From Salinisphaera sp002433465 (GTDB lineage Bacteria; Pseudomonadota; Gammaproteobacteria; Nevskiales; Salinisphaeraceae): a stretch of 64,000 nucleotides of DNA. Of this stretch, positions 33,937-43,325 are shown in pieces. A program made the translations under genes and the position numbers. Within the stretch, counting starts at the first letter, position 1. Each line of letters starts with the position of its first letter. Below the pieces are notes generated by a model. The model saw only the letters and a program-made list of their open reading frames with translations. It was not told the DNA's origin and did not search any database. The stretch covers positions 163,256 through 227,255 of the forward strand of contig NZ_APNL01000006.1 in assembly GCF_040361435.1 (NCBI RefSeq), given 5' to 3'.

Positions 33937-35211
33937 ATGAGCCAGCGTATTCAGTCCATCCGCGGGATGAACGACATCCTCCCGGCCGACAACGCCGCCT
34001 GGGCCACCCTCGAACGCGTGGCGGCACGCGTGTTCGCCGGCTACGGCTACGAACAGATCCGGCTGCCGATCATGGAGCGCACGGGCCTGTTCAAGCGGGC
34101 GGTGGGCGAAGTGACCGACATCGTCGAAAAAGAGATGTACACCTTCGAGGATCGCGGTGGCGAATCGTTGTCGCTGCGCCCCGAGGGTACGGCCGGCGCG
34201 GTGCGTGCCGGTATCGAGCACGGCCTGTTGCACAACGCCACCCAGCGTCTTTGGTATACCGGCCCGATGTTTCGCTACGAGCGACCACAGAAGGGCCGCT
34301 ATCGCCAGTTCCATCAGTTCGGCGTCGAGGCTTTCGGCCAGATCGGGCCGGATGTGGATATCGAACAGATCGCCATGGCCGCACGCCTGTTCGCCGCGCT
34401 CGGCGTCACCGGCATGCGCCTGCAGATCAACACCCTAGGCACCCCCGAAGAACGCGCCGATTATCGCGACGCGCTGCATGCCTACTTCAGCGCGCATCAC
34501 GAGCGGCTCGATGAAGACAGCAAGCGCCGCCTGGATCGTAATCCGCTGCGTATTCTCGATACCAAGAACCCGGCCATGGCCGATCTGGTGGCCGAAGCAC
34601 CCACGCTGCGCGAATATCTCGGCGCCGAGTCGAGTGCCCACTTCGAGGGGCTGTGCCAGGGGCTGGAAGCGCTGGGTATCGACTACACGATCAACCCCCG
34701 CCTCGTACGCGGCCTGGACTATTACACGCGTACGGTGTTCGAGTGGATCACCGCCGATCTCGGGGCCCAGGACGCGGTCTGCTCCGGTGGGCGCTTCGAC
34801 GGTCTGGTCGAACAGCTGGGCGGCAGCGCGACGCCGGCGATGGGCTTCGCCCTCGGTGTGGAGCGCCTGATTGCGCTCATGCTCGATCAGAACGTGCCCC
34901 TGGACGACCTCAAGCCGCAGGTCTATCTCATCCATACCGGCGATAGCACGTCTGCACGCGTGCCGGCGCTGGCCGAGGCGCTGCGTGACGCGCTGCCCGA
35001 GCTGCGCCTGCGGGTGCACGCCGGCGGCGGCAGCATGAAGTCGCAGTTCAAGCGGGCCGACAAGAGCGGCGCGCAGCTGGCGCTGATATTCGGCGACGAC
35101 GAGGCCGCTGCCGACGAGATCCAGATCAAGCCGCTGACCGATGCGCGCGAACAGGAACGCGTGGCCATCGATGCCGCAGCCGAACGTATCGCCACGCTAC
35201 TGGCCGGCTAG
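33937..35211 (+). CDS. hisS: Histidyl-tRNA synthetase
   Basis: A 424-residue class II synthetase. Motif 1 lies near IRGMNDILPADNAAW, motif 2 in MFRYERPQKGRYRQFHQFGVE, the histidine A motif as LVRGLDYYTRTVFEW and motif 3 in MGFALGVERLIALM. Residues 325-424 form the anticodon-binding domain. It follows rodZ by only 17 bases; ispG, normally between them in gammaproteobacteria, is missing. Confidence 0.97.
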   Translation: MSQRIQSIRGMNDILPADNAAWATLERVAARVFAGYGYEQIRLPIMERTGLFKRAVGEVTDIVEKEMYTFEDRGGESLSLRPEGTAGAVRAGIEHGLLHNATQRLWYTGPMFRYERPQKGRYRQFHQFGVEAFGQIGPDVDIEQIAMAARLFAALGVTGMRLQINTLGTPEERADYRDALHAYFSAHHERLDEDSKRRLDRNPLRILDTKNPAMADLVAEAPTLREYLGAESSAHFEGLCQGLEALGIDYTINPRLVRGLDYYTRTVFEWITADLGAQDAVCSGGRFDGLVEQLGGSATPAMGFALGVERLIALMLDQNVPLDDLKPQVYLIHTGDSTSARVPALAEALRDALPELRLRVHAGGGSMKSQFKRADKSGAQLALIFGDDEAAADEIQIKPLTDAREQERVAIDAAAERIATLLAG

Positions 35212-35284
35212 TCGGGAACGACGCCGCCGATTCGCAGTCTGTATCTTCGTGTTTTCCAATCAATAACAAAGCAAAGCGCAACGC

Positions 35285-35953
35285 ATGGCCGAATTCGATA
35301 ACGACGAGATGAGCCGCCTGAAAAGATTCTGGGCAGGCAACGGTTCGGCGCTGGTAATCGGGGTCGTGCTCGGGCTGGTGGTGATCATCGGCTGGCAGGG
35401 CTGGCAGTGGTATCAGGATCGCCAGGCCGTAAAGGCCGCCGATATCTATCAGCAGATCGAACCGGCCCTGGCCGGTGACAGCGTCGACGACAAGGCCCTG
35501 GAAACCGTCGAGCGCCTGAAAAACGACTATGCGGACACGCCGTATGCCGCAGATGCCGCCATGCGGCTGGCCAGCCAGTACGTACAACAGCAGGACTACG
35601 ACAAGGCCCGCGAGCAGCTGGTCTGGGTGAGCGAAAACGCCGCCAACGAGGGCGTGGCGCATATCGCCCGCGTTCGCGCGGCCCGTCTGTTGTGGACCCA
35701 GGACAAGCCGGACGAGGCATTGAGCCTGCTCGATAGCGAGCACCCGGCGGCCTTCGATGCGCTCTATGCCGAAACGCGCGGCGATATTCTGGCCGCCCAG
35801 GGCGATCGTGAAGGCGCCTACAAGGCGTATCAGATCGCCCTGGAAAGCCTGCCGCCGGATATCGCCACCCGGGCGCTCGAAACCAAGATTGCCGACAACG
35901 CGCCGGCCGATGCCGCCGACGCGCCGACCGACTCGAACAGCGCTTCATCATGA
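35285..35953 (+). CDS. YfgM-like TPR membrane protein
   Basis: A 222-residue ancillary SecYEG-associated protein of the YfgM family. A short cytoplasmic segment (FDNDEMSRLKRFWAGNG) precedes one transmembrane helix (about 20-38), then TPR-like helices in the periplasm (YADTPYAADAAMRLASQYV, QDYDKAREQLVWV) and a C-terminal Ala/Asp tail. It overlaps bamB by ATGA, the conserved hisS-yfgM-bamB-der order. Confidence 0.9.
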   Translation: MAEFDNDEMSRLKRFWAGNGSALVIGVVLGLVVIIGWQGWQWYQDRQAVKAADIYQQIEPALAGDSVDDKALETVERLKNDYADTPYAADAAMRLASQYVQQQDYDKAREQLVWVSENAANEGVAHIARVRAARLLWTQDKPDEALSLLDSEHPAAFDALYAETRGDILAAQGDREGAYKAYQIALESLPPDIATRALETKIADNAPADAADAPTDSNSASS

Positions 35954-37134
35954 ATCATCGAAACAATACGTTCCTCAAGACCACCGGTGCGGCCGTCGTA
36001 TTGGCCGTGAGCAGCGCAGTGCTGACCGCCTGTGGCGGCGGTTCGAACGTGGCCGAGCCGACGCCGCTGGCCACGCTCGAGTCGCCGGCCTATCGCATGC
36101 AGACGGTCTGGAAGACCGACGCGGGCGAGGGCGCCGGCGACTACGTCAGCGGCTTCGAGCCGGTAGTCAAAGGCGAACGCCTCTATGTCGGTAACAAGGA
36201 CGGCTACGTCATGGCGCTCGATCTGGCCACGGGCCGCAAGATCTGGCGTTCACGCACCGGCGATCGGCTGATCTCCGGGCCGTCGCTGGCCGGCGGCCGG
36301 CTGTTGCTCGGCACACGCGACGGTCAGGTCGTGGCCCTGTCGGCCGAGACCGGAGAGCGCGAATGGACCGCGGCGCTGTCGAGCGAAATCATTTCCGCGC
36401 CGGCGGCCACCGATGACACCGCGGTAGCGCGTACGCTCGACGGTCGGCTCGTGGCACTCGACATGGCCGACGGCAAGCGCCGCTGGAGCATCGAGCGCAA
36501 CGTGCCGACGCTGACCCTGCGCGGCACGTCGTCGCCGGTCATCGTCGGCGACACGGTCTATGCCGGCCTGGACAACGGCAACGTACTGGCGCTGGACGTG
36601 GCCACCGGCGAAGAACGCTGGTCGCAGACCATTGCCTTTCCGAGCGGCCGCTCGGAGCTGGAGCGTATCGTCGATATCGACGCCGACCCGCTGGTGGTCA
36701 ACAACGAACTCTATGCCGTGAGCGCGGGCGGGCAGCTGGCTTCGCTGGCCACCACGTCGGGGCGCGTACGCTGGCGTCACGAGCTGGCCTCGGAAAAGGC
36801 GCTGGCGCTGGACGAAGGCAACATCTACGCCGTCGATCGTGACAGCGTGGTCTGGGCGGTCAATCGCCTGACCGGCAACGAACGCTGGCAGCAGGACGGC
36901 CTCGAATATCGCAAGCTCTCCGGCCCCGCGCTTCTGGCCGGTGACCTGGTAGTTGGCGACTACGACGGTTACGTACACTGGCTGTCGGCCGACGACGGCC
37001 GCGTGATCGCACGCGGGCGTCCGTTCAAGGAACCGATCCGCTCGCAGCCGCTGGTGGTGGGGGATCGCGTGATCGTGGTCGGCGCCAATGGTGAAGTCGC
37101 TGCACTACGCTTCACCGCCCGCGACGAGCGCTAG
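35950..37134 (+). CDS. bamB: Outer-membrane assembly lipoprotein BamB
   Basis: A 394-residue lipoprotein (lipobox VLTAC, Cys28) of the BAM complex. It forms an eight-bladed propeller of PQQ-like repeats; blade signatures such as VMALDLATGRKIWR, VVALSAETGEREW, VLALDVATGEERW and VWAVNRLTGNERW are readable. Confidence 0.95.
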   Translation: MNHRNNTFLKTTGAAVVLAVSSAVLTACGGGSNVAEPTPLATLESPAYRMQTVWKTDAGEGAGDYVSGFEPVVKGERLYVGNKDGYVMALDLATGRKIWRSRTGDRLISGPSLAGGRLLLGTRDGQVVALSAETGEREWTAALSSEIISAPAATDDTAVARTLDGRLVALDMADGKRRWSIERNVPTLTLRGTSSPVIVGDTVYAGLDNGNVLALDVATGEERWSQTIAFPSGRSELERIVDIDADPLVVNNELYAVSAGGQLASLATTSGRVRWRHELASEKALALDEGNIYAVDRDSVVWAVNRLTGNERWQQDGLEYRKLSGPALLAGDLVVGDYDGYVHWLSADDGRVIARGRPFKEPIRSQPLVVGDRVIVVGANGEVAALRFTARDER

Positions 37135-37190
37135 CCATTACTACCGACGAACCCGATTTCGAAGACGTCAGCGATACACCGGCGCCCACG

Positions 37191-38537
37191 GTGCTGCCGG
37201 TGCTCGCGCTGGTGGGCCGGCCCAACGTCGGCAAGTCCACGCTGTTCAACCGGCTCACGCGGACCCGCGATGCGCTGGTGGCCGACCAGCCGGGCGTGAC
37301 CCGCGATCGCCACTACGGTTTCGCGACCTATGACGGCCAGCGTTACATCGTGGTGGATACCGGCGGTATCGGCCAGGACGACGAGGATATCGACGCCCAG
37401 GCGCTGGCCCAGACCCGGGCCGCGCTGGAAGAAGCCGACGTGGTGCTGTTCGTGGTCGACTCGCGCCAGGGTCTGATGGCCGGCGACGAGACCATCGCCG
37501 AGCAGCTGCGCCGTATCGATCGCCCGGTTCATGTGGTCGTGAACAAGAGCGAAGGGCAGGTCGGCGCCAGCGCGGTCGCGGAATTCCATGCGCTGGCCTT
37601 TGGCGACCCCTGGGCGGTCTCGGCCACGCACGGCGATCGTATCTCGCTGTTGCTCGCCCACGTTTTCGAGCATCTGCCGGCGCCGCGTGCGCAGGTGTTG
37701 CCGCATCATCGCGGCGCCATTCGCCTGGCCCTGCTGGGGCGGCCCAATGCGGGCAAGTCCACGCTGGTCAACCGCCTGCTCGGCGAAACCCGCATGCTCA
37801 CCCAGAATGCGCCGGGCACCACGCGCGATGCCGTGGCCAGCGAATTCAGCTTTGACGACAAGCCCTATGTGATTGTCGATACCGCCGGTATCCGGCGCCG
37901 GGCGCGTATCGACGACGACGTGGAAAAGGTGAGCGTGGTCAAGGCCATGCAGGCCATGGAAGCCGCCCAGGTTGTCATTGTCATGCTCGACGCGGCCAGC
38001 GGCCTGTCGACCCAGGACATCCGCCTGTTGAACATGGCCGTCGAACGCGGCCGTGCGGCGGTGATCGCGGTGAACAAATGGGACGGCCTCGAAGACAAGC
38101 AGCGCGAGAAGCTGCACGCCGAACTGGTCAAACGCATCGGCGCCTTCGACTATCTGCCGCTGTTATTCATTTCCGCGCTGCACGGGTCCGGCCTGCGCGA
38201 CCTCATGGACGCCATCCAGGCCTCGCATCGGGCCGCCTTTGCCGAACTGAGCACGAACGCGCTCTCGCGCACGCTCGAAGACGCGGTGGAAGCCCACTCG
38301 CCGCCGGCGATCCACGGTCGCCGGATCAAGCTGCGCTATGCCCATCAGGGCGGGCGCAACCCGCCGACGATCGTCATCCACGGTAACCAGACCCAGCGGC
38401 TATCCGACGAGTACAAGCGCTATCTCATGCGCCGTTTCCGGGAGAAGTTCGACCTGTTCGGCACACCGATCCATCTGGTGTTCAAGAACAGCGATAATCC
38501 CTACGTGCAACGCGGCAGCAAGCGCAAACGCTCCTGA
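37191..38537 (+). CDS. der: Ribosome-assembly GTPase Der (EngA)
   Basis: A 448-residue protein with two GTPase domains and a KH-like C-terminal domain, acting in 50S maturation. P-loops GRPNVGKST (about 9-17) and GRPNAGKST (near 183); the KH end contains HQGGRNPPTIVIHGN. GTG at 37191 gives the usual family N-terminus (LPVLALVGRPN) but lacks a ribosome site. The frame stays open upstream to 37095 with no ATG, GTG or TTG; an ATT at 37137, 3 bases after the bamB stop, could be a rare start adding 18 acidic residues. Confidence 0.94.
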   Translation: MLPVLALVGRPNVGKSTLFNRLTRTRDALVADQPGVTRDRHYGFATYDGQRYIVVDTGGIGQDDEDIDAQALAQTRAALEEADVVLFVVDSRQGLMAGDETIAEQLRRIDRPVHVVVNKSEGQVGASAVAEFHALAFGDPWAVSATHGDRISLLLAHVFEHLPAPRAQVLPHHRGAIRLALLGRPNAGKSTLVNRLLGETRMLTQNAPGTTRDAVASEFSFDDKPYVIVDTAGIRRRARIDDDVEKVSVVKAMQAMEAAQVVIVMLDAASGLSTQDIRLLNMAVERGRAAVIAVNKWDGLEDKQREKLHAELVKRIGAFDYLPLLFISALHGSGLRDLMDAIQASHRAAFAELSTNALSRTLEDAVEAHSPPAIHGRRIKLRYAHQGGRNPPTIVIHGNQTQRLSDEYKRYLMRRFREKFDLFGTPIHLVFKNSDNPYVQRGSKRKRS

Positions 38538-38931
38538 CCGATATTATCGGCGCGAGTGGATGATGTCCCGCGGCCAGCCGGCTGCGCCACGGTTGATCGA
38601 ACGGTCCATGTCCAGCCTCATCGGCGCATTTCTGCGTGCGCACAGCCCGGGATAAAAACTTCTTGTGCGATCGGCACGGGGCACGGTGCTCGCAAGGGCG
38701 GCTTGGGCGGCCTTGTCACTCTGCGCAGCCGTTGTTTGAACGGTGTGGGCGCGTGGCGATGCCGTGCGCTGGCGGACCGACGACAAGCGCCGGTCGAAGG
38801 ATAGCCGCGATGCGTTTTTCTGCTTTGGCGTCACGGGCACGGCTGTTCAGCGCGCAAGCGCGACGGCGGCGCATCGCATGCGTTCGAATCGTCAATGCTC
38901 CCGCGATTCGACCCGCAGAGCATTCCGCAAT
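38538..38931. other. Gene-free stretch after der
   Basis: Roughly 390 bases in which open frames look random and no motif, RNA gene or mobile-element trace is recognised. It ends in a strong terminator. Confidence 0.4.
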
Positions 38932-38962
38932 AAAAAACCCGCGTCACGCGACGCGGGTTTTT
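38932..38962. terminator. Bidirectional intrinsic terminator
   Basis: A-run AAAAAA (38932-38937), stem CCCGCGTC (38938-38945), loop ACGC, stem GACGCGGG (38950-38957), then TTTTT. It works in both directions and sits just past the end of the convergent SH3 lipoprotein gene, serving it and anything reading out of der. Confidence 0.9.
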
Positions 38963-39008
38963 CTGCCAGCCAGGCTGACGCCCTGCTGGCGGTGCAATGA
39001 CTGCCTCG

Positions 39009-40100
39009 CTACTTCTTGAGCAAAAAGTCAGCCACCCAGCCTTTACGGTCGTCTTCGAACTTCACGTAACGCCAGCCTTTATCCTCTTTCAGGATATCGA
39101 CCGCGTCGCCTTCCTTGGCCTGGAACAGGACCTTGGAATTCGTGCTCGATCCGTCACGGATATTGACCGTGCTACCGCTGATAGTCGCCGACGGATACTC
39201 GGGCTCCGCCGGGGTCTTCGCCTCGGCGGCGGCAGCGCGTTCGGCTTGGGCGGCCGCCGCAGCTTCGGCTTGTGCTTTTGCCTCGGCTTCAGCCTGGGCC
39301 TTTGCTTTCGCCGCGGCTTCAGCGCGCTCACTGCAATCCGTAAAGGTGCGCTGGAACCAGTTACAGGAGATGACGGAAGTGCTGGCCTTGCTCTCGGCAC
39401 GGGCACCCGAATGCTGTGCCGCCGTTTCGGTGTTGTAGGGCTCGGTATGACCGTCCGCGAATACCAGATACGGCTTCATCTGCTGGGGTACGACCTCGAG
39501 CGGGCCTACGGCCACGCGGGTGTTGTCGGCACCGGGCAGGGTGGTGGGCTTCTGACCATCGATATAGAACTGCCAGACCTCAACCGTGAGCGTGTCGTCC
39601 TTGGTCTTCCAGCCGACCACGAGTCCGTCGTTGGTGTAGGCATAGCGCAGCCGCCGGATCTGCATCCAGATCATGGCGTCGTCCACGGTTTCGAAGCGGC
39701 GCTGGCCTTCCTCGACGTCCACCTTCGTGATCCCGTCGGCGGCTTCCCAGACTGGCGGCTGGCCTTCGTACTGAATACCCATGCTGCCGGCGAAGCGTTC
39801 CTTGCGCGGCTCCAGAATCACACCGCGACGATTGCCACGCCAGGTATAGACGCGGCGCAGGCCCGGGCCGGCCTCGATCTTGATACGGCCCCAGGGCGCG
39901 TCGGCCACGATCTGCGTGCCGTCAGCCAACACGATCTCGTTGCTTTCGGGGACGGCGTCGCCGCCTTCCGGTATGGGCGGTGGTTCCGGGGTGACAATAC
40001 GCGGCCCGGCGGCACAGCCACCGAGCAGTAACAGCGCCGTAACGCACACGGCGAAAGCGAAGGAGCGGCCGCGGATCGCGGCGTGCGGAGGTAACAGCAT
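39009..40100 (-). CDS. SH3-domain lipoprotein
   Basis: A 363-residue lipoprotein (lipobox LLGGC, Cys29). Residues about 45-220 form an unrecognised domain (IVLADGTQIVADAPWGRIKIE...), followed by an Ala/Glu/Lys-rich coiled or extended segment (about 255-300, AAAKAKAQAEAEAKAQAEA) and a C-terminal bacterial SH3 domain (about 305-360, STVNIRDGSSTNSKVLFQAKEGDAVDIL). SH3b domains usually bind cell-wall peptides, so an envelope-anchoring role is plausible. The exact function is unknown. Confidence 0.85.
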   Translation of the reverse strand: MLLPPHAAIRGRSFAFAVCVTALLLLGGCAAGPRIVTPEPPPIPEGGDAVPESNEIVLADGTQIVADAPWGRIKIEAGPGLRRVYTWRGNRRGVILEPRKERFAGSMGIQYEGQPPVWEAADGITKVDVEEGQRRFETVDDAMIWMQIRRLRYAYTNDGLVVGWKTKDDTLTVEVWQFYIDGQKPTTLPGADNTRVAVGPLEVVPQQMKPYLVFADGHTEPYNTETAAQHSGARAESKASTSVISCNWFQRTFTDCSERAEAAAKAKAQAEAEAKAQAEAAAAAQAERAAAAEAKTPAEPEYPSATISGSTVNIRDGSSTNSKVLFQAKEGDAVDILKEDKGWRYVKFEDDRKGWVADFLLKK

Positions 40101-40196
40101 AGATCGAAAACCCCTTGATTTAGTATTGGGTCGTTATGAAAGGCCGGCCTACACGTACCCCTCGCGTCACGCGCCGCCGGCACACTGCGGCATGAC

Positions 40197-41567
40197 TCAG
40201 GTAATCCCCGCGCCCAAGTCGGTATGAATTTCGCGGACCTCGCAATCCAGCCGACCACGGGCCAGAACCACCTGGATCGAATCGCCCGCATTGACTGTAT
40301 CGGCCGAACGAACGACATGGTTATGGTCATCGCGTGCGATAGCATACCCGCGTTCGAGCGTCTGCAACGGGCTCACGGCATGCAGGCCACGCCCGGCATT
40401 GGCGAGCCGTCTATCGGCCTGCTCCAGGCGCCTGCGCATGGCTTGGCCCAGGCGTCTTTCACGCGCATCGTGCGCACTCTGCTGTGCTGTGAGCTGGCGC
40501 TGCGGCGAGGCAAGATGCAGGCGCCGCGTGAGCGTTGCAAGGCGTAGCCGGGCCTGCTCGATGTGCTGGCGCAGCGCGCGGTGCAGGCGCTGTTCGGCCA
40601 CGTCGAGACGCTGCATGGGCACTTCCAGGCGGCGCCGTGGGTGCTGGCGCGCCAGGCGTGCGTCGAGTCCGGCCAGCTGCTGTCGGGCGTGGTGCAGGCG
40701 CTGGGCCATGCGTCGATTGAGCTGCTCGGCCAGCCGCGGCAGCGCCTGGGCGCGCGCGCCCAGATCCGGACAGACCAGTTCGGCCGCGGCCGAGGGCGTG
40801 GCAGCACGTACGTCGGCGGCAAAATCGGCGATGGTCACGTCGACTTCGTGGCCGACGCCCGACACCACGGGGATGCGGCTGGCAACGATGGCACGGGCGA
40901 CGTTTTCGTCGTTGAACGCCCATAAATCCTCGAGCGAGCCGCCGCCACGCACCAGCAGCAGCACGTCGCAGTCGGCGCGTTCGCTGGCGCGAGCGAGCGC
41001 TTTCACGATGGCTGGCGGCGCGGCATCGCCCTGGACCGGCACCGGATAGACGCGTACCGCGCCCAGCGGAAAACGCCGCGAAACCACGCTGAGCACGTCG
41101 CGAATGGCCGCGCCCGTGGCCGAGGTGATCACGCCGATGCGTGCCGGGGCCGCGGGCAGGGCACGCTTGCGCTCCGCGGCGAACAGGCCCTCGGCGTCGA
41201 GTTTGGCCTTGAGCTGCTCGAAGGCCCGCCGTAGTGCGCCGTCGCCGGCGGGCTCGACGTGCTCGACGATGAGCTGATAATCGCCGCGCGCGGCATACAG
41301 GCTCACCCGGGCACGTACGCGTACCTGATCGCCGTCCGCTAGCGGCGTACGCATCAGGCGTGCCTTGCCGCGAAACAGCGCCGCGCGCACCTGGGCATCG
41401 CCGTCCTTGAGGCTGAAATACATATGCCCCGAGCGTGGACGGGCGAGGTTGGATATCTCGCCCTCGACCCAGAGCAGCCCGTAGCTGTGTTCGAGAAGCT
41501 GGCGTACCGAGGCATTCAGCTCGCTGACGCTGAACACAATGCGCGAATCGGAGGCGGTACGGCTCAT
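40197..41567 (-). CDS. xseA: Exodeoxyribonuclease VII large subunit
   Basis: A 456-residue nuclease subunit. The N-terminal OB fold (VFSVSELNASVRQLLE, LWVEGEISNLARPRSGHMYFSLKD) precedes the catalytic domain (IGVITSATGAAIRDVLSV, DVLLLVRGGGSLEDLWAFNDE, PVVSGVGHEVDVTIADF) and a long Arg/Gln/Leu-rich coiled coil (about 275-405). The start at MSRTASDSRI is chosen; the longer upstream frame lies in the shared xseA/guaB promoter region. Divergent from guaB, as in E. coli. Confidence 0.95.
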   Translation of the reverse strand: MSRTASDSRIVFSVSELNASVRQLLEHSYGLLWVEGEISNLARPRSGHMYFSLKDGDAQVRAALFRGKARLMRTPLADGDQVRVRARVSLYAARGDYQLIVEHVEPAGDGALRRAFEQLKAKLDAEGLFAAERKRALPAAPARIGVITSATGAAIRDVLSVVSRRFPLGAVRVYPVPVQGDAAPPAIVKALARASERADCDVLLLVRGGGSLEDLWAFNDENVARAIVASRIPVVSGVGHEVDVTIADFAADVRAATPSAAAELVCPDLGARAQALPRLAEQLNRRMAQRLHHARQQLAGLDARLARQHPRRRLEVPMQRLDVAEQRLHRALRQHIEQARLRLATLTRRLHLASPQRQLTAQQSAHDARERRLGQAMRRRLEQADRRLANAGRGLHAVSPLQTLERGYAIARDDHNHVVRSADTVNAGDSIQVVLARGRLDCEVREIHTDLGAGIT

Positions 41568-41750
41568 GAAATATAGGTGGTCCGGGTTGGGGCATGGACC
41601 GCGCCGCGCGGCGCGGGTTCCTCGTGGGCAATTCAACGTGACGGTACAACGATGGCTGTACCTGTGGCCAACCCCGGCACGGCGGGCGTCGGCACGATCC
41701 GGCCACGATCGCATCGACGTCGGCTTATATGAAAGGCGCAGATGTTGCTT

Positions 41751-41756
41751 TATAAT
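41751..41756 (+). promoter_or_regulatory. guaB -10 box
   Basis: A perfect TATAAT about 59 bases before the guaB ATG, in the 247-base xseA/guaB divergent region. A matching -35 is not obvious (TTATAT at 41725-41730 would give a 20-base spacer), so an activator may help. Confidence 0.5.
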
Positions 41757-41814
41757 CCGCGGTCTTTGCGGCGGCGATACGGGTCACGTAAAGCCGCCCA
41801 CTGCCGGCGAGCCT

Positions 41815-43287
41815 ATGACCCTGAGAATCAGCGAGCAAGCCCTGACGTTCGACGACGTCCTGCTCCAGCCCGCCTACTCCGACGTACTGCCGCGCCACGT
41901 CGACCTGTCCACGCGCCTGACCCGCAACATCACGCTGAATCTGCCCCTGATTTCGGCGGCGATGGATACGGTCACCGAGGCCGGGCTGGCAATCGCGCTG
42001 GCGCAGGAAGGCGGTATCGGCATCATCCACAAATCGATGCCGCCGGAAATGCAGGCGCAGCACGTACGCACGGTCAAGAAATATGAATCCGGGGTGATCT
42101 CCGACCCCATCACGACCGGCCCCGATGCCACCATCCGTGAGGTTCTCGAGCTCACCCGCCGCAGCCGCATCTCTGGCGTGCCGGTCGTCGACAAGGGCGT
42201 GCCGGTAGGCATCGTCACCAGCCGTGATCTGCGCTTCGAAACCCGTTTCGACGCCCCGGTCACCAGCGTGATGACGCCCAAGGAAAAACTCGTCACCGTG
42301 CGCGAAGGCGCCGACCGCGACGAAATCCTGGGGCTGTTTCACCAGCACCGCATCGAGAAGGTTCTGGTCGTCAACGACGACTTCGAGCTGCGCGGCATGA
42401 TCACGGTCAAGGACATCCAGAAGTCCTCCGACTTCCCCAACGCCTGCAAGGATGCCCACGGCAGTCTGCGCGTGGGCGCAGCCGTCGGCCCCGGCCCGGA
42501 AACCTTCGCCCGTGTTCAGGCCCTGGCCGAAGCGGGCGTGGACGTGGTGGTGGTGGATACCGCCCACGGCCATTCCTCCGGCGTGCTGGATACCGTGCGC
42601 CAGCTCAAGCAGCGCTTTGGCGATCTGCAGATTATCGGCGGCAACGTCGGCACGGCAGAAGGCGCCAAGGCGCTGGTCGAAGCCGGCGTGGACGCCGTGA
42701 AGGTGGGCATCGGCCCGGGCTCGATCTGCACCACCCGTATCGTGGCCGGTATCGGCGTGCCGCAGATTTCGGCGGTGGCCAACGTGGCCGCGGCGCTGCA
42801 AGGCACCGACGTGCCGCTGATCGCCGATGGCGGTATTCGCTACTCCGGCGATGTGGCCAAGGCCATTGCCGCGGGCGCCTATGCGGTGATGATCGGCGGC
42901 ATGTTTGCCGGCACCGAAGAAGCGCCGGGCGATATCGAGCTTTATCAGGGACGCTCCTACAAGGCCTATCGCGGCATGGGCTCGCTGGGCGCCATGAGCG
43001 GCGATTCCGGCTCGGCCGACCGCTACTTCCAGGACCCCTCCGAAGAAATCCAGAAGCTCGTGCCGGAAGGCATCGAAGGCCGGGTGCCCTACAAGGGCCC
43101 GGTGGGCGGCATCGTCCACCAGCTCATCGGCGGCCTGCGTGCCGCCATGGGCTATACCGGCTGCCACAACATCAGCGAAATGCGCACCCAGCCGAACTTC
43201 GTGCAAATCACTGCGGCCGGCGTCAAGGAATCGCACGTCCACGACGTGCATATCGTCAAGGAAGCGCCCAACTACCGCGTGGACTAA
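41815..43287 (+). CDS. guaB: IMP dehydrogenase
   Basis: A 490-residue enzyme converting IMP to XMP, the first committed step to GMP. The (beta/alpha)8 barrel is interrupted by two CBS domains (about 95-210). The catalytic Cys is in GIGPGSICTTRIV; the flap-region residues GMGSLGAMSG and EGIEGRVPYKG follow. guaA, usually adjacent, lies 3 kb downstream beyond two genes on the other strand. Confidence 0.97.
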   Translation: MTLRISEQALTFDDVLLQPAYSDVLPRHVDLSTRLTRNITLNLPLISAAMDTVTEAGLAIALAQEGGIGIIHKSMPPEMQAQHVRTVKKYESGVISDPITTGPDATIREVLELTRRSRISGVPVVDKGVPVGIVTSRDLRFETRFDAPVTSVMTPKEKLVTVREGADRDEILGLFHQHRIEKVLVVNDDFELRGMITVKDIQKSSDFPNACKDAHGSLRVGAAVGPGPETFARVQALAEAGVDVVVVDTAHGHSSGVLDTVRQLKQRFGDLQIIGGNVGTAEGAKALVEAGVDAVKVGIGPGSICTTRIVAGIGVPQISAVANVAAALQGTDVPLIADGGIRYSGDVAKAIAAGAYAVMIGGMFAGTEEAPGDIELYQGRSYKAYRGMGSLGAMSGDSGSADRYFQDPSEEIQKLVPEGIEGRVPYKGPVGGIVHQLIGGLRAAMGYTGCHNISEMRTQPNFVQITAAGVKESHVHDVHIVKEAPNYRVD

Positions 43288-43296
43288 AATCCTGGG

Positions 43297-43325
43297 GGCG
43301 GTGTCACGGCTTTCGTGTCGCCGCC
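43297..43325. terminator. Hairpin between convergent guaB and MBL gene
   Basis: GGCGG-TGT-CACG, loop GCTTT, CGTG-TCG-CCGCC: two paired blocks with one mismatch, ten bases after the guaB stop and overlapping the end of the convergent gene. There is no T-run, so the terminator call is tentative. Confidence 0.4.

Noticed and set aside
39232..39340. Ala/Glu/Lys repeat in the SH3 lipoprotein gene as a tandem DNA repeat
   Set aside because: The codons vary and it encodes a plausible coiled or extended linker; not a separate repeat element.
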